Shown in pieces: positions 41,500-51,686 of a DNA stretch of 64,000 bases. Below the pieces are notes generated by a model. The model was not told where the DNA came from, made no database searches, and worked only from the letters and a program-made list of their open reading frames with translations. This stretch comes from Paraniabella hibiscisoli (GTDB lineage Bacteria > Bacteroidota > Bacteroidia > Chitinophagales > Chitinophagaceae). Within the stretch, counting starts at the first letter, position 1, and each line of letters begins with the position of its first letter. The stretch lies in the NCBI RefSeq assembly GCF_022512515.1, contig NZ_JAKWBK010000002.1, positions 186,001 through 250,000 of the forward strand, read 5' to 3'. A program made the translations under genes and the position numbers.

Positions 41500-43537
41500 T
41501 TACTGGTGTGCTGTACTTCTTTTGCTGTAAACTTCCTTTACGGTATCTAGTAATTTAATAAACTTATTTACATCAGGATCGTACCCATAGCCATCATGCG
41601 CCAGGCGCTGTTCTTTATCATCCAGAAAGAAATAATAAGGCTGCGTATTAGCACCAAATTTTTCTACCTGCATATCTGCATTGAAGTCCCCCAGTGTTTC
41701 TACCCGCCTGTCCAGTGTTTTCGAAAAATACTGTTCCTGCTGGGGAATGTAAACATTGTGTACATCTACATAAAGTGATACAATAACAAAATCGTCTTTA
41801 AGTCGCTGCATCACTTTGGGATCACTCCAAACCTGTCCTTCCATTTTGCGGCAGTTTACACAGTTGATTCCGGTAAAATCCAGCATCAATGGTTTTTTTA
41901 ACCGACGGGATACGGCAAGAGCTTCCTGGTAGTCGAAATAAGTTACCATACCGTTATTTACCACCACATCAGGTTCATTCTTTCGCATTTCCTCGTAATA
42001 TTTTGCAGGCTTGGGCAAACCGACAGCCCCATGACTGCTGTTGTTATCCTGGGAAAAAGCCGCTGATGAAAGATTAAAGCCGGAAGGCAGGTCATCCGCA
42101 TTAAAGTCTTGTGTACCCATTGGCGGTACAAATGCAGATATACCTTTCAGCGGTGCTCCCCATAATCCCGGTATCATGTAAACCGCAAAGATCAGCGAGG
42201 TCATAGCAAATAATAGCCTGGTTACGGAAAGATAAGGCAGGCCAAAATCATTCTTCGGCAGCTCATCATCGTGATGAAATTTTAATTTTCCCAGGAGGTA
42301 AATGCCGAGTAAAATAAAGATCACAATCCACGCTGCAATAAATATCTCCCTGTCCAATAGCCTCCATCCTCTTGCCAGGTCTGCATTAGAAAGAAATTTG
42401 AGCGCTAAGGCCAGCTCGATAAACCCGAGAGTCACTTTGATAGAATTCATCCAGCCGCCGGGTTTGCTTAAACTATTTAACCAGGATGGGAAAAAAGCAA
42501 ACAAAGCAAACGGAATAGAAAGCGCCAGTGAAAAGCCGAAGAAACCAATCAGTGGACCAGCATATCCCCCTTTAAAAATAACCGGCAGCAAAAGCCCTAG
42601 TATGGGTCCGGTACAGCTGAACGATACCACTACCAAAACCAGCGCCATAAAAAATATGCCCAGGAAACTGGATGCGTTCGCCTTTGAATCTGCTTTGTTA
42701 GACCAGGAAGAAGGCAGCGTTATTTCAAATGCGCCCAGAAAGGAGATACCAAATACAACAAAGACAAGGAAGATAAAAAGATTGAAGATCCAGTTAGTGG
42801 AAATGTCATTTAAGGCTGTAGGTCCCCAGATCAGCGTGATCAGAAATCCTATAAATGTAAAAATAAATATGATGGATAAGGAATAGATAACTGCATTCTT
42901 TCTACCCTCCAGCTTTGTTTTGCTGCGCTTGGTAAAAAAGGATACGGTTACCGGTATCATTGAATAAACACAGGGTGTTAATAACGCCAGCAAGCCCCCA
43001 CCGAAGGCTGTAAGGAATATCCATATTAAAAGAGCGATCGGCAATATTGTTGTCAGTTGTTGTATCAGCTTCCGGCTCTAAATAAAACCTGCCGGTTGCT
43101 TCACCCGGCAAATATTCCTGCCCGTTTTTATACAAATAATTGAGGTACACTTTAGTTGATAAACTATCTCCTGTTGCCAGATTTATTTTTTGCTGCCATT
43201 TTACGGAGTCCGTGTAAAAATGAACATCGGCGTTCACAGATGAGTCATGCTCTGATTGCATTTTTCCATGTTCTGTTACTGCTCCTGAATAGAACTTAGC
43301 AGCAGCAGTATCAAAGAGAATATTTGAATACAATACATCCGCATCACGCTGTTGCTTTGCATACAGCTTGATACCTGGGGCAAGGTGCACCACAACTGAA
43401 AGTACCACCTCCTTTTCGCTGGTTCTCTCCTTTTTATATTCAAAACGAATATCAGTGGTATCGGCAGCAGCGGCTGTTACTACCAGGCATAGCAGCCATA
43501 CAATGAAACATGTAAATAATCCTTTCTTCATAAACAA
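41500..43537 (-). CDS. dsbD: DsbD-like thiol:disulfide interchange protein, frame broken
   Basis: About 678 residues when rejoined. The N-terminal signal peptide and beta domain (KEVVLSVVVHLAPGIKLY) are a degenerate DsbD-alpha-like part. The eight-helix core carries the two redox Cys in LLTPCVYSMIPV and SFSCTGPILG, followed by LIGFFGFSLALSIPFALFAFFPSW. The thioredoxin-like C-terminus has FTGINCVNCRKME with CxxC. The frame breaks once near 43010. The enzyme moves electrons from the cytoplasm to periplasmic thiol proteins. It starts 4 bases after a free DsbD-alpha protein, and a TlpA-like protein is encoded nearby at 46420-47867. Confidence 0.93.
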
Positions 43538-43541
43538 AAAC

Positions 43542-43994
43542 TTATTGTATAGCTATAGAAAATTTTTGGCTGGTGGGCGGCAAACATTCCCTGTCATTGC
43601 AGGTCATATAGTCAATACTGCCGGTTATATTTGTTTTTACTTTTCCTTTCAATTTTACTACCTGCACAAAATCAACCTTATTGGAAAACTGTTTTACATC
43701 CACGCCAAATATCTCTTCATGCTTTTTCTCCAATTTACCAACTTCGGTAGCTGTGCCCTGTATGGTAACCAAAGGATTTGCTGCAAACTTAATTTTGGTA
43801 GGTACGGGTCCACCGTCGGGTGTTGTTTGTGAATAAATATGCCAGCCTCCTTCGAGAGATGCAGTAAAATGGATTTCGTAGGTGGTAGCATTTATTTTCT
43901 TAGCGGTAAAGCTCCATTTGGCAGGTTGCTTTACTTGTGAATAACAAATGGTGACACTTACCAGTGCCAACATGGTAAATAGAAACTGTCTCAT
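43542..43994 (-). CDS. Stand-alone DsbD N-terminal (alpha) domain protein
   Basis: About 150 residues, intact. The start at 43994 gives the signal peptide MRQFLFTMLALVSVTICYSQ. WSFTAKKINATTYEIHFTASLEGGWHIYSQ and the pair of Cys in MTCNDRECLPP are the pattern of the periplasmic DsbD alpha domain that hands electrons onward. It is 4 bases ahead of the membrane DsbD gene, so they form one unit. Free alpha domains of this kind are common in Bacteroidota next to dsbD. Confidence 0.88.
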   Translation of the reverse strand: MRQFLFTMLALVSVTICYSQVKQPAKWSFTAKKINATTYEIHFTASLEGGWHIYSQTTPDGGPVPTKIKFAANPLVTIQGTATEVGKLEKKHEEIFGVDVKQFSNKVDFVQVVKLKGKVKTNITGSIDYMTCNDRECLPPTSQKFSIAIQ

Positions 43995-44218
43995 AATGCT
44001 TCGTTTTTGTTTGTATTTTATAAAAATGAACCCGCCTGGATGACAAATAATACAGTTCAAAGATCATTTACTTATACTTCGTATTAAATTTTATAGAAAA
44101 TACCGGAATAATACATATTATTTGTATAATTATCCGGAAAATAAACCAATTTTGAAAGAGATTTTACCATTACTTGTAATTTTTTTCGGAATTCAGTTTT
44201 ACTTTTAAATGAACATGT

Positions 44219-44680
44219 ATGTTTGAAATAGACGAGTTGGATAAACAAATACTCAGATTGTTACAGGTAGATGCTTCTGTTACCCATCGCCAGGTTGCCC
44301 TTACATTAAGGCGCTCCATTACTACGATACATGACCGCATATCCAGATTAAAAGAGGAAGGAGTTATTCTCCGGTCGGTTGCAGTACTCGATCGCAAAAA
44401 GATAGGAAAAGGGCTCTTAACTTTCAGTCATGTATTGTTGAATCAACACACTATTGAAGTGTTAGAGCAATTTGAAAAGGCTGTAAAAAAATTTCCTGAA
44501 GTATTAGAGTGTTTCCAGATGACCGGCTCTTTTGACTTTCTTTTACGGGTATCCACGAGGGATATGGAAGAGTACCATGAATTTTACCGCTACAAGCTGG
44601 CTAAACTCCCCAATATCACCACGGTAAACAGCTATTTTGCTTTATCTGAAACCAAGAGCGTTACCGCCTACCCTATCTAA
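44219..44680 (+). CDS. Lrp/AsnC-family transcriptional regulator
   Basis: 153 residues, intact. The N-terminal helix-turn-helix LDKQILRLLQVDASVTHRQVALTLRRSITTIHDRISRLKEEGVI is classical AsnC type, and the C-terminal RAM domain (about 70-150) contains ECFQMTGSFDFLLRVSTRDMEEYHEF and NITTVNSYFALSETK. It senses amino acids in known members. It is divergent from the DsbD pair, with 224 bases between, and convergent with the protease gene, with only 10 bases between. Confidence 0.94.
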   Translation: MFEIDELDKQILRLLQVDASVTHRQVALTLRRSITTIHDRISRLKEEGVILRSVAVLDRKKIGKGLLTFSHVLLNQHTIEVLEQFEKAVKKFPEVLECFQMTGSFDFLLRVSTRDMEEYHEFYRYKLAKLPNITTVNSYFALSETKSVTAYPI

Positions 44681-44690
44681 ATCAACACCT

Positions 44691-46337
44691 TTATATATCG
44701 ATAGTATTGATAAAAGAAATTAGTTCAGAAACATTAAGCGCCACCGTAGTTGTATGACTGAACCTTGCGATATTTATTCCTGCCAGGTTACCTGATGAAT
44801 CAAACAAAGGACTACCACATTCATAAGAACGTATTCTGGCGTCATGCAATATCACATGTTGAAAACCATCCCTGCGTAAAGACTTGCCTCCCTCAAAACG
44901 ATTCATGGGATGAGGCTGCTCCCTGAGTATGCGTGGTGCCAGCACCAGGGCAACTGCTAATGTATCTGCTTCTCTTCGAACAGAAAAATGCAGTTTATCG
45001 CCGGGATAATATTTCGTCATCTCACTATTGAAACCCTTTGCTCCGTTTACCGGTACCTGGTTAATACTAATAACACAGTCGCCCACTTTTAGCCCGGCCT
45101 TTTCTGCAACACCACCAGAATCTATTTTAGTGATAGTAGGGCAGCCATCCTGTTCCTGCAACCAGGCGTTGAAGCCACCAGAACTCAACCTGTTAGGTAG
45201 TTCATCTACCAGTAAGCCGCCAATACTACCTTTTGATGTTTTGCCAGGCAAGGCTGTATGTAAAAAACGGCCAGTGAAATCGCGATCGTCTGCGACCAAT
45301 ACTTTTAGGTTCTGAGCGATTAATGGCTGCGGAAACCTGTAATCAAAACTTAATGCTACCAGATCTTTGCGAGGATCGCGGCCAATAATTTTCAAGGATA
45401 TTATCCTACCCGCAATTTGGATACGGGCAGAATCGCCCACCTCGCTGCTTTTACTGATGATCATTTGCTTCCCATTCTTTAATTGAAAAACGGTACCAAG
45501 GATCGTATCCCTCGAACTATACATTTTTACAACAGCTTCGCTCTTTGTTTTTACTAATGCTGGAACCGTGGGTTCCTTTATACTTGTGGCTCCGTTTGGC
45601 TGAAGACTGGTTTTGCCAGGCAGCAGTTGATCGGCTTTATCAGGAAGGCTGTCATAATTCTTAACAACCTGCAAGGCGGTAAAATACTTTGTGTAGATGT
45701 CGATGGGAACTTCGTAATTCGCTCCTTCCGGTTTGTCGATCCGTGAATGTAGCCCGATCAGCTTTCCCTGTACATCAAACAAGGGACCGCCCGAGTCACC
45801 GGTTTCCATAATGCAGGAACTTTCTACAAAACCCCATTCATTTAAAGTATTGAGGATACGTCCCCATCTCAGCATGGGAACCATCAGGTTCTGACTTTCG
45901 GGGTAAGAAATGCCAAAACAAGTTTGATCTTTAATAAGAGAAGCACTTGTACCCGTTTCAACATAAGGCCAGGGCCCTGTTTCTATCATCCGCATCATGG
46001 CCACATCTGGTCTGAGTGTCTGCCGGTCGGTAGCTATACGACCTAATGCCCTGGCCAAACCTGTTTTGCCGCACGGGAAACTTATTCTGTATAATAGTCC
46101 AGGCTTTACCGCGTGCGCCACTGTTAAAATAACACCATCAGCACTTACGACAACGGCGCTAAATTGGGCACTATTCTGGGCGCTCGTGGTAGAATCTATC
46201 CCATAAGCTCTTACGCATGCAGGATACACTTTACGATATACTTCTTTAACCTGCTGTTCAACAGACACATTACTGTTCTGCCCCAGGCTGAACAATGGAA
46301 GCAGCAACAACATCAGGATATTCTTTCTATAGCGCAT
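44691..46337 (-). CDS. Secreted trypsin-like protease with a second, degenerate protease domain split by a PDZ domain
   Basis: 548 residues, intact, signal peptide ending in FSLGQ. The first domain (about 30-220) is an active chymotrypsin-fold protease with His75 (LTVAHAV), Asp111 (RPDVAMM) and Ser182 (GDSGGP). The second half looks like another copy. IISKSSEV (294-301) stands where His is expected, KDLVALSF keeps Asp (325), and YECGSPLFD (505-513) has Cys507 in place of the nucleophile Ser. A PDZ domain (about 395-465, IDSGGVAEKAGLKVGDCVISIN) lies between the Asp and Cys motifs. So the second domain is probably a pseudo-protease. The gene is on the strand of the TlpA/SusCD locus and follows it. 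Confidence 0.87.
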   Translation of the reverse strand: MRYRKNILMLLLLPLFSLGQNSNVSVEQQVKEVYRKVYPACVRAYGIDSTTSAQNSAQFSAVVVSADGVILTVAHAVKPGLLYRISFPCGKTGLARALGRIATDRQTLRPDVAMMRMIETGPWPYVETGTSASLIKDQTCFGISYPESQNLMVPMLRWGRILNTLNEWGFVESSCIMETGDSGGPLFDVQGKLIGLHSRIDKPEGANYEVPIDIYTKYFTALQVVKNYDSLPDKADQLLPGKTSLQPNGATSIKEPTVPALVKTKSEAVVKMYSSRDTILGTVFQLKNGKQMIISKSSEVGDSARIQIAGRIISLKIIGRDPRKDLVALSFDYRFPQPLIAQNLKVLVADDRDFTGRFLHTALPGKTSKGSIGGLLVDELPNRLSSGGFNAWLQEQDGCPTITKIDSGGVAEKAGLKVGDCVISINQVPVNGAKGFNSEMTKYYPGDKLHFSVRREADTLAVALVLAPRILREQPHPMNRFEGGKSLRRDGFQHVILHDARIRSYECGSPLFDSSGNLAGINIARFSHTTTVALNVSELISFINTIDI

Positions 46338-46360
46338 ACAATATTTTTAGTGTATAAATA

Positions 46361-46390
46361 TTCATGGGCCAGTAAAAACCGACCCATGAA
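46361..46390 (-). terminator. Stem-loop between the TlpA-like gene and the protease gene
   Basis: Perfect 8-bp stem TTCATGGG/CCCATGAA with a 14-nt loop, 30 bases after the TlpA stop. On the minus strand it is followed only by a weak T-rich stretch (ATATTTATAC), so it may be a weak terminator or a processing site. Confidence 0.4.
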
Positions 46391-46419
46391 AAAAGCACCA
46401 ACTATTTTAATAATATATC

Positions 46420-47867
46420 TTATCCCTTTTTAGCCCTTTCGATCATCTGAGTTAATTCCATCAGTATATAATCAGGATAAGGAGAAGAACCTGTTAAGAA
46501 GAAACGGGTTTTACCTTTTTATCGATCACAAATTTTGCAGGAATGCCTTTGATGCCAAACTTAGGGGCGATCTCATCATCATTTTTCTTATCATCAAACA
46601 ACACATTAAAAGTGTACTTGTTTTTATCAATAAATTCGTTCACTTTTTTCTCATAGTCTTCATCACGCTCCCAGGTATCAACAAATAAGAATACTACGTC
46701 CGGATCTTTTTCATATTTAGTAACTGCTTTCTGCATACCCGGGAAGGATCGGATACAGGGACCACACCAGGTTGCCCAGAAGTCGAGCACTACTACTTTA
46801 CCCAGCAGAGATTTAGAGTCTACAATTTCTCCTTTCAGGTTGCGCAGCTTAAAAGAAGGTGTCTCTTTTTCGGTGATGATTTGAGCCAGGTGATTTTTGA
46901 TGTCATCATTCAGCTCAGCTTTCAGTCCATCAATGTAGCCATCAAAACCTGTACGCTGCCCTTTGTTCAACTTTAGGTACAATTCTTCCAAAGGCTTTTC
47001 ATAACCAAATTGTCCGTCTTTATACAAAGTAGTGTATTGGTTAAAAGCTTCAAGATCGCGACCTACCTGTTGTAACGCTTTAGCATAGCCCGGTGCAAAA
47101 TCTTTTGTTCTATCCGGCACAATCTTCCTGGCTTGCTCCAGGTAATCTAATGCTTCTTTATATTGACCACGTGCCAGTAATACCGCGGCATAGGTTTGAA
47201 CATAACCCGGGTAACCCACTGCGGCAAATTTTGCTTTATTGCTTTGATCTGTTCCATTAATAAAGAACAATGCGTCCTCAATGCTTTTTTGTACGAGCGG
47301 CAAGGCGGCAGTAGTATCGCCTCCTTTCAGCAGTTCTTCAGCAACAGGAATATATCCTTGCGCGCGCCAGAATTTCTCCTGCATATTATCCAATAATTTT
47401 AACCCTTGTTCTTTCTTACCCTCTTTGACCAATTGCCTCGCCAGGGCTGCTGTTACGTAGTCGTATACAATACCATCGTTGGGAAACTTGTCCATTGGAT
47501 ATTTTTTCAGGATCGAATTATACAGTTTCTCTTTATCCTTTAAATCTTCCAGGTCATAGAATTTCGATATCTCTTTACTTCTTGCTATTTTACCTTTGGG
47601 ATGTAGTTTAATAGCTCTTGCCTGTACCGCCTCAGCTTCTGTAGCAAGTTTTCGATAATTTAAAAAATTATAGTAGAGCTGCAAATCATCCTCGTTAGTA
47701 GCAACTTTCGCATCTGCTACTATGGTTTTTACCAATGAATCTTTTTGAGCTTCGGTTCCGGTTTCAAATATCTTCCCGAAAACCTGTCCTTTTGAATTGG
47801 CTCCATCCTGCGCCTGGCTGATGGAGGCCGCCAATAGTGAGAGTGCAAGAACAAAATTCTTTTTCAT
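46420..47867 (-). CDS. TlpA-like thioredoxin-fold protein with N-terminal helical repeats, frame broken at the end
   Basis: About 482 residues when corrected. A signal peptide ends in ISQAQ. Residues about 30-320 are helical, TPR-like (YLEQARKIVPDRTKDF, YKEALDYLEQA). The thioredoxin fold begins near 335. VVVLDFWATWCGPCIRSFPG puts the CxxC at about 367-370, and KGIPAKFVID contains the cis-Pro loop. A deletion in the A run near 46512 truncates it. Correction gives KKGKTRFFLTGSSPYPDYILMELTQ and a stop at 46420. Last gene of the ECF/FecR/SusCD locus, 10 bases after the PKD-like gene. Likely an extracytoplasmic reductase serviced by DsbD (inference). Confidence 0.9.
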
Positions 47868-47877
47868 TTTTTTGTTT

Positions 47878-49397
47878 TTAATATTTATAAGCGAAATCGA
47901 TTATCTTATTGAAACCATTAAATACATGGCTATAGTTACTGCCCAGATCTCCTACCGCCGATATATTGAAGAAGTATACTTTTCCAGAGCTGCCATTCCA
48001 GGTCGCAACTACGAGTCTCTGCTGACCAGTACCCGCGACTCCTTTCAGATAATCCATTTTAGTAACAGATTCTCCAGCGGGAAGATTGAATACCTCAGTG
48101 CTCGTGTTAGAAGTGGTTTCATATTTTAATAACCTGTTTCCAACGGCATAAAAAATATGTGGAGTAAGTGTAGAGGATGCAAGGGCCGTGGCATTCGCAA
48201 TATCGGGCGCATTCATCGCTACTTTAGCTACTGTAACTACGGGATCGTCGGTTGCAGCTACCGTTCTGAACTGTAGCAGATAAGGAGTTGAACCTTCCCT
48301 CATTACAGCATTATACCGGTCTGTAACATTGGCCGAGTCAAGAAGCAATAAATCCATTCCAACATTATTCATATCGAAGACAGTGCTGGCAGCGGCGGGG
48401 AAAGCACCGAGAGCATTAGCTCCAACAGAATAGAAGCGTTTATACTTTTTATCGTATACAACAACCGGGTAGGTAGCTGCAAAAGTGCTACCACCGGCAA
48501 CATAGGGAGCAATATCGTAGTCATAAACTCCGGCTGGGTTTACAATGGCTTCTCCCCATTTTTTACTACCCGGAAAACCACCCACCAGATTAGTATGTAG
48601 CTGCCCGTTATTGATGGCAATACCCATGCGCTGCCATGGATTAGCTCCGGACATATAGGCTGCCCAACCTATATAAGTAGGTTTTACTATGCGTGGTTTT
48701 ACAAAAAGAAAAAACCTATATCAAACTTTTTTGTCAGGGTGAGACTGCTTAACTCAATTGCATCCGTCTCTGTTTGAATATAGATACGACGGTTGGGAGT
48801 AGAAAGATCATCCGTTACATCAAACCTGGTAGTTGTAATGGATACCGGCTTGCCCAACGGTGCAGCCGGATTTAGCAGCGAATAAAGATTATGCTCAACG
48901 CTATTATCTGGTAAGATCATTGAGAGATCAGCACCTGCGCCTTTTTCCTCCAGGAACATCCAGCCCTGGGCATATTTATTGGCTACTGTGATATCATACT
49001 GCCTTACTGCAGAGATACCCGTTTTGTTGTCCGTAACCTTTAAAGTCAACCTATAATTTTCACCAAGTACAAAAAGATCGCCGGTTACCCTGAACGCAAG
49101 ATTAGGTGTTCTTGCGATGGTATCGCGAGGCATCGTGTAGTCGCTATTGGGAGAATTGTTATACATAAACCAGGCGTAGGAAAGATCGCTTGATGGAATA
49201 GTTTGACTAAGTACCGGGTTCAAGCGAAGTGTATCTCCCTGGTTGATGAAAATACGCTGTGCCGCAGCTGGGTCAGCAACGCTTATTTCATTGATCTTTT
49301 TATAGTCATAATTACCCTGATCTTTATAGCAGCCGGCACATGCAAGCAGCAACAGCAGTGTTATTGCATGAATATATTTTTGATAATCAGCTTTCAT
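47878..49397 (-). CDS. PKD-like family lipoprotein, frame broken
   Basis: About 506 residues when rejoined. The lipoprotein signal ends in LACAGC. CYKDQGNYDYKKINEISV is the typical beginning of PKD-like lipoproteins encoded with DUF4843 and SusCD genes. A PKD-like Ig fold (LSYAWFMYNN, FVLGENYRLTLKVTDNKTG) is followed by a propeller-like C-terminal region (YAQGWMFLEEKG, YPVVVYDKKYKRFY). A one-base deletion in the A run near 48705 separates the two halves. Probably a surface lipoprotein that assists the SusCD pair. Its ligand is unknown. Confidence 0.87.
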
Positions 49398-49414
49398 TTT
49401 TAGTAGTTTTTGGG

Positions 49415-50131
49415 TTAAAGGAAAACAACACGTTCGCCATTTTCATCAATCAATGGCCCGTTAGCCTGTTCGTAATTGTATAAAGCCAGCTTCATCGTTT
49501 GTACCACGAAGTTGATGTCCTGAGGAAAAACTACTGCAGGCCACGCAGCACTTCCGTAGGTTTGATTAATAAACTGATGCTTGGTTCTCGAGTAAGTTCC
49601 GAAATAAGTCGCCCATCGGGTATCCCAGCTTGACGGCTTTAATAACTGATCGTTGAGAGATATACGATAATGCTGCTTGTTATAGGGATTTATAGAATTC
49701 GACTTATCAATATAACCTGGTTTAAAATCTTCAGATTCGCCAATGGTTAAATAAGCATTAACCACGCTATCCTTTAGGCCGGGTTTGCGATAAATATATA
49801 CTGGTAGCGACAGTTCATAAGTATTAGCGGGAATTACCAAGGGCCCGAACTGAAAATGATAGCCTCTTTTTGCTGTAGAGCTGTCGTCTATAATAATATT
49901 AAATATCCTGTCCCTGTCAACAGCTGAGCCCATAATACGTAGGGGTATAAAAAGCGTGTCGGTGACAACGCTGGCGGGCTCTGCAGTAAATGAGTAGTCA
50001 GCAGTAACGCCTTCCCTGAAATAAATACGCGCATCCTGCTCATATATTAGCGATTGATCTTCTTTACACGACGTTAATGATAATGCCAGTAAAACAGTAT
50101 AAATAAATCTTTTTAAGTATGTCTTTTTCAT
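49415..50131 (-). CDS. DUF4843 domain lipoprotein
   Basis: 238 residues, intact. The lipoprotein signal ends in LSLTSC. YEQDARIYFREG and TLFIPLRIMGSAVDRDRIFNIIID, then KRGYHFQF and IPANTYELSLPVYIYR, are the recurring pattern of DUF4843 (a Calx-beta-like beta-sandwich). SWDTRWATYFGTYSRTKHQF in the C-terminal part is also family-like. It lies between SusD and the PKD-like gene, the invariant order of this kind of locus. No enzymatic role is known. It is probably part of the surface uptake complex. Confidence 0.9.
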   Translation of the reverse strand: MKKTYLKRFIYTVLLALSLTSCKEDQSLIYEQDARIYFREGVTADYSFTAEPASVVTDTLFIPLRIMGSAVDRDRIFNIIIDDSSTAKRGYHFQFGPLVIPANTYELSLPVYIYRKPGLKDSVVNAYLTIGESEDFKPGYIDKSNSINPYNKQHYRISLNDQLLKPSSWDTRWATYFGTYSRTKHQFINQTYGSAAWPAVVFPQDINFVVQTMKLALYNYEQANGPLIDENGERVVFL

Positions 50132-50158
50132 TAAATAATATTTGTAGAATGAATAAGA

Positions 50159-51666
50159 TTAGTTAACACCGAATTCGATTTCTCCAAGAGGAAGCGGGAA
50201 TGTATATTTTGCCTGCGTCATTGGATTTCCTACTCCATCAGGGATAGTGGTAACATTTTTTCTTTTGTACCAGAACCACAATTGACCTTCTCCATATAAT
50301 TCCTTCCGATATTCTTTTTGCAGCTCTGCGTCTAATAATGCAGGAGTATTCACTACATCGGTGCCTAAAGCGGGAATCAGCCGGGCTAACCTTACCACAT
50401 TGAGATAACCTACGCCAGCTGCCACCGTTGGCGCAGCCTCAGCAGCTATATAATACATTTCAGGCAGGCGAACAATGGGCACCAGACGTTGCTTCACATT
50501 GGTAGTCCTGTCAGAATAATATTTTTGGAATAAACAATAGTCGTCGTAAACTGGTTCCAGATACTTCTGGCCGCGTCAGGGTTGCGTATATCTGTACCAT
50601 ATCCTACCAGGGATGTTTCATATATCGCTGAAAGTTTTGCCTTGGTAGAAAACAAGTCGTCTGCATCAGAGGTTGCCGTTTGGGAGCTTTTAAAATATTG
50701 ATCAGCGGCTAACTTAAGATTAGATACACTTAGAGAGAAAATATGTTCCGGAGTAAACGTAAGATCTGAAGCTTCAGTCGTAGCGTCTACTGATAACGTG
50801 CCCGGATTAATAAACGAGAATCGCCTGCTATCGATTACTTCGTTAGCATATTTTAAAGCGTTTATTTTATCACCTTTATACAAATATAACCTGGCCAGGA
50901 TAGCTTTGGCTGCCCAATAGTTAATATGATTTTGACGATATATCAACAATAGATCGGATGAAGTGGATCCCTGGTTTCCGGCAATTTGATCAATCCCAGG
51001 GTATACCGACAACAACTGCTCGGCTTCTTTGAGGTCTGCCTCGCATTTCGCCAAAACCTCCCCTGCTGATAATTTTGCCTGTGGTTCGATCTTGAACTGG
51101 TCCATATAAGGTATTGACCTGGTTGTGTCATTGGCTCCATTCAGGTAAGCTGGTGCAAACATGCGTAGTAAGTCAAAATGAACAGCCCCTCTTATTGCTA
51201 ATGCTTCTCCTTTTACAATATTAAGCGCCGTACCTGCAAGAACGTTTCTTTGCGCTACATTCTTAAGTATATAGTTAGCTTGTGCAATAGCCCCATAATA
51301 GCCAGACCATATAGAATTAATTGAGCTGCGTACATTTTGCTGCGCGCTTACTTCTGAAGTGTAGGCATACCTGGCAGTTTGGCCGTACCAGGTATTAGTT
51401 TGGCCCGATTTGTTCTCGTAATTCTGCGCCAGTACGTCTATAAAACGGTAGGTACCCAAACCTCCGTAAGCACTCAGATCAGCCATTTTCTGATATGCGC
51501 CAAACAAGGCATCAAAGTATCCTTGTTGCGATGAAAACTGTTCATCCTCTGATACCCTGGTAGCAGGATTTACCTCCAGCCATTTTTTACAACCGGTCAA
51601 AACCTGTATAAGCAACACTACTATCAGCAGTCCGAACAGCTTTTGGGAAATATATTTAAAAGACAT
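50159..51666 (-). CDS. SusD/RagB-family lipoprotein (third pair), frame broken
   Basis: About 502 residues when rejoined. The signal ends in LTGC and is followed by KKWLEVNPATRVSEDEQFSS, the common beginning of this SusD subgroup. IRGAVHFDLLRMFAPAY and YWAAKAILARLYLYKGDKINAL are the conserved TPR-like helices. A one-base indel near 50500 puts the last 112 residues (RLPEMYYIAAEA, ELYGEGQLWFWYKRKN, YTFPLPLGEIEFG) in another frame. This partner of the downstream DUF4843 and PKD-like lipoproteins probably binds peptides or another non-sugar ligand, judging from the company of TlpA and a protease (inference). Confidence 0.92.
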
Positions 51667-51686
51667 GGTAATAACTTGTTTTGATG

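Noticed and set aside
42302..42886. 194-residue open frame on the plus strand
   Set aside because: It is antisense to the DsbD membrane core, has low-complexity Lys/Ser/Pro-rich composition, and the minus-strand protein is clearly real.
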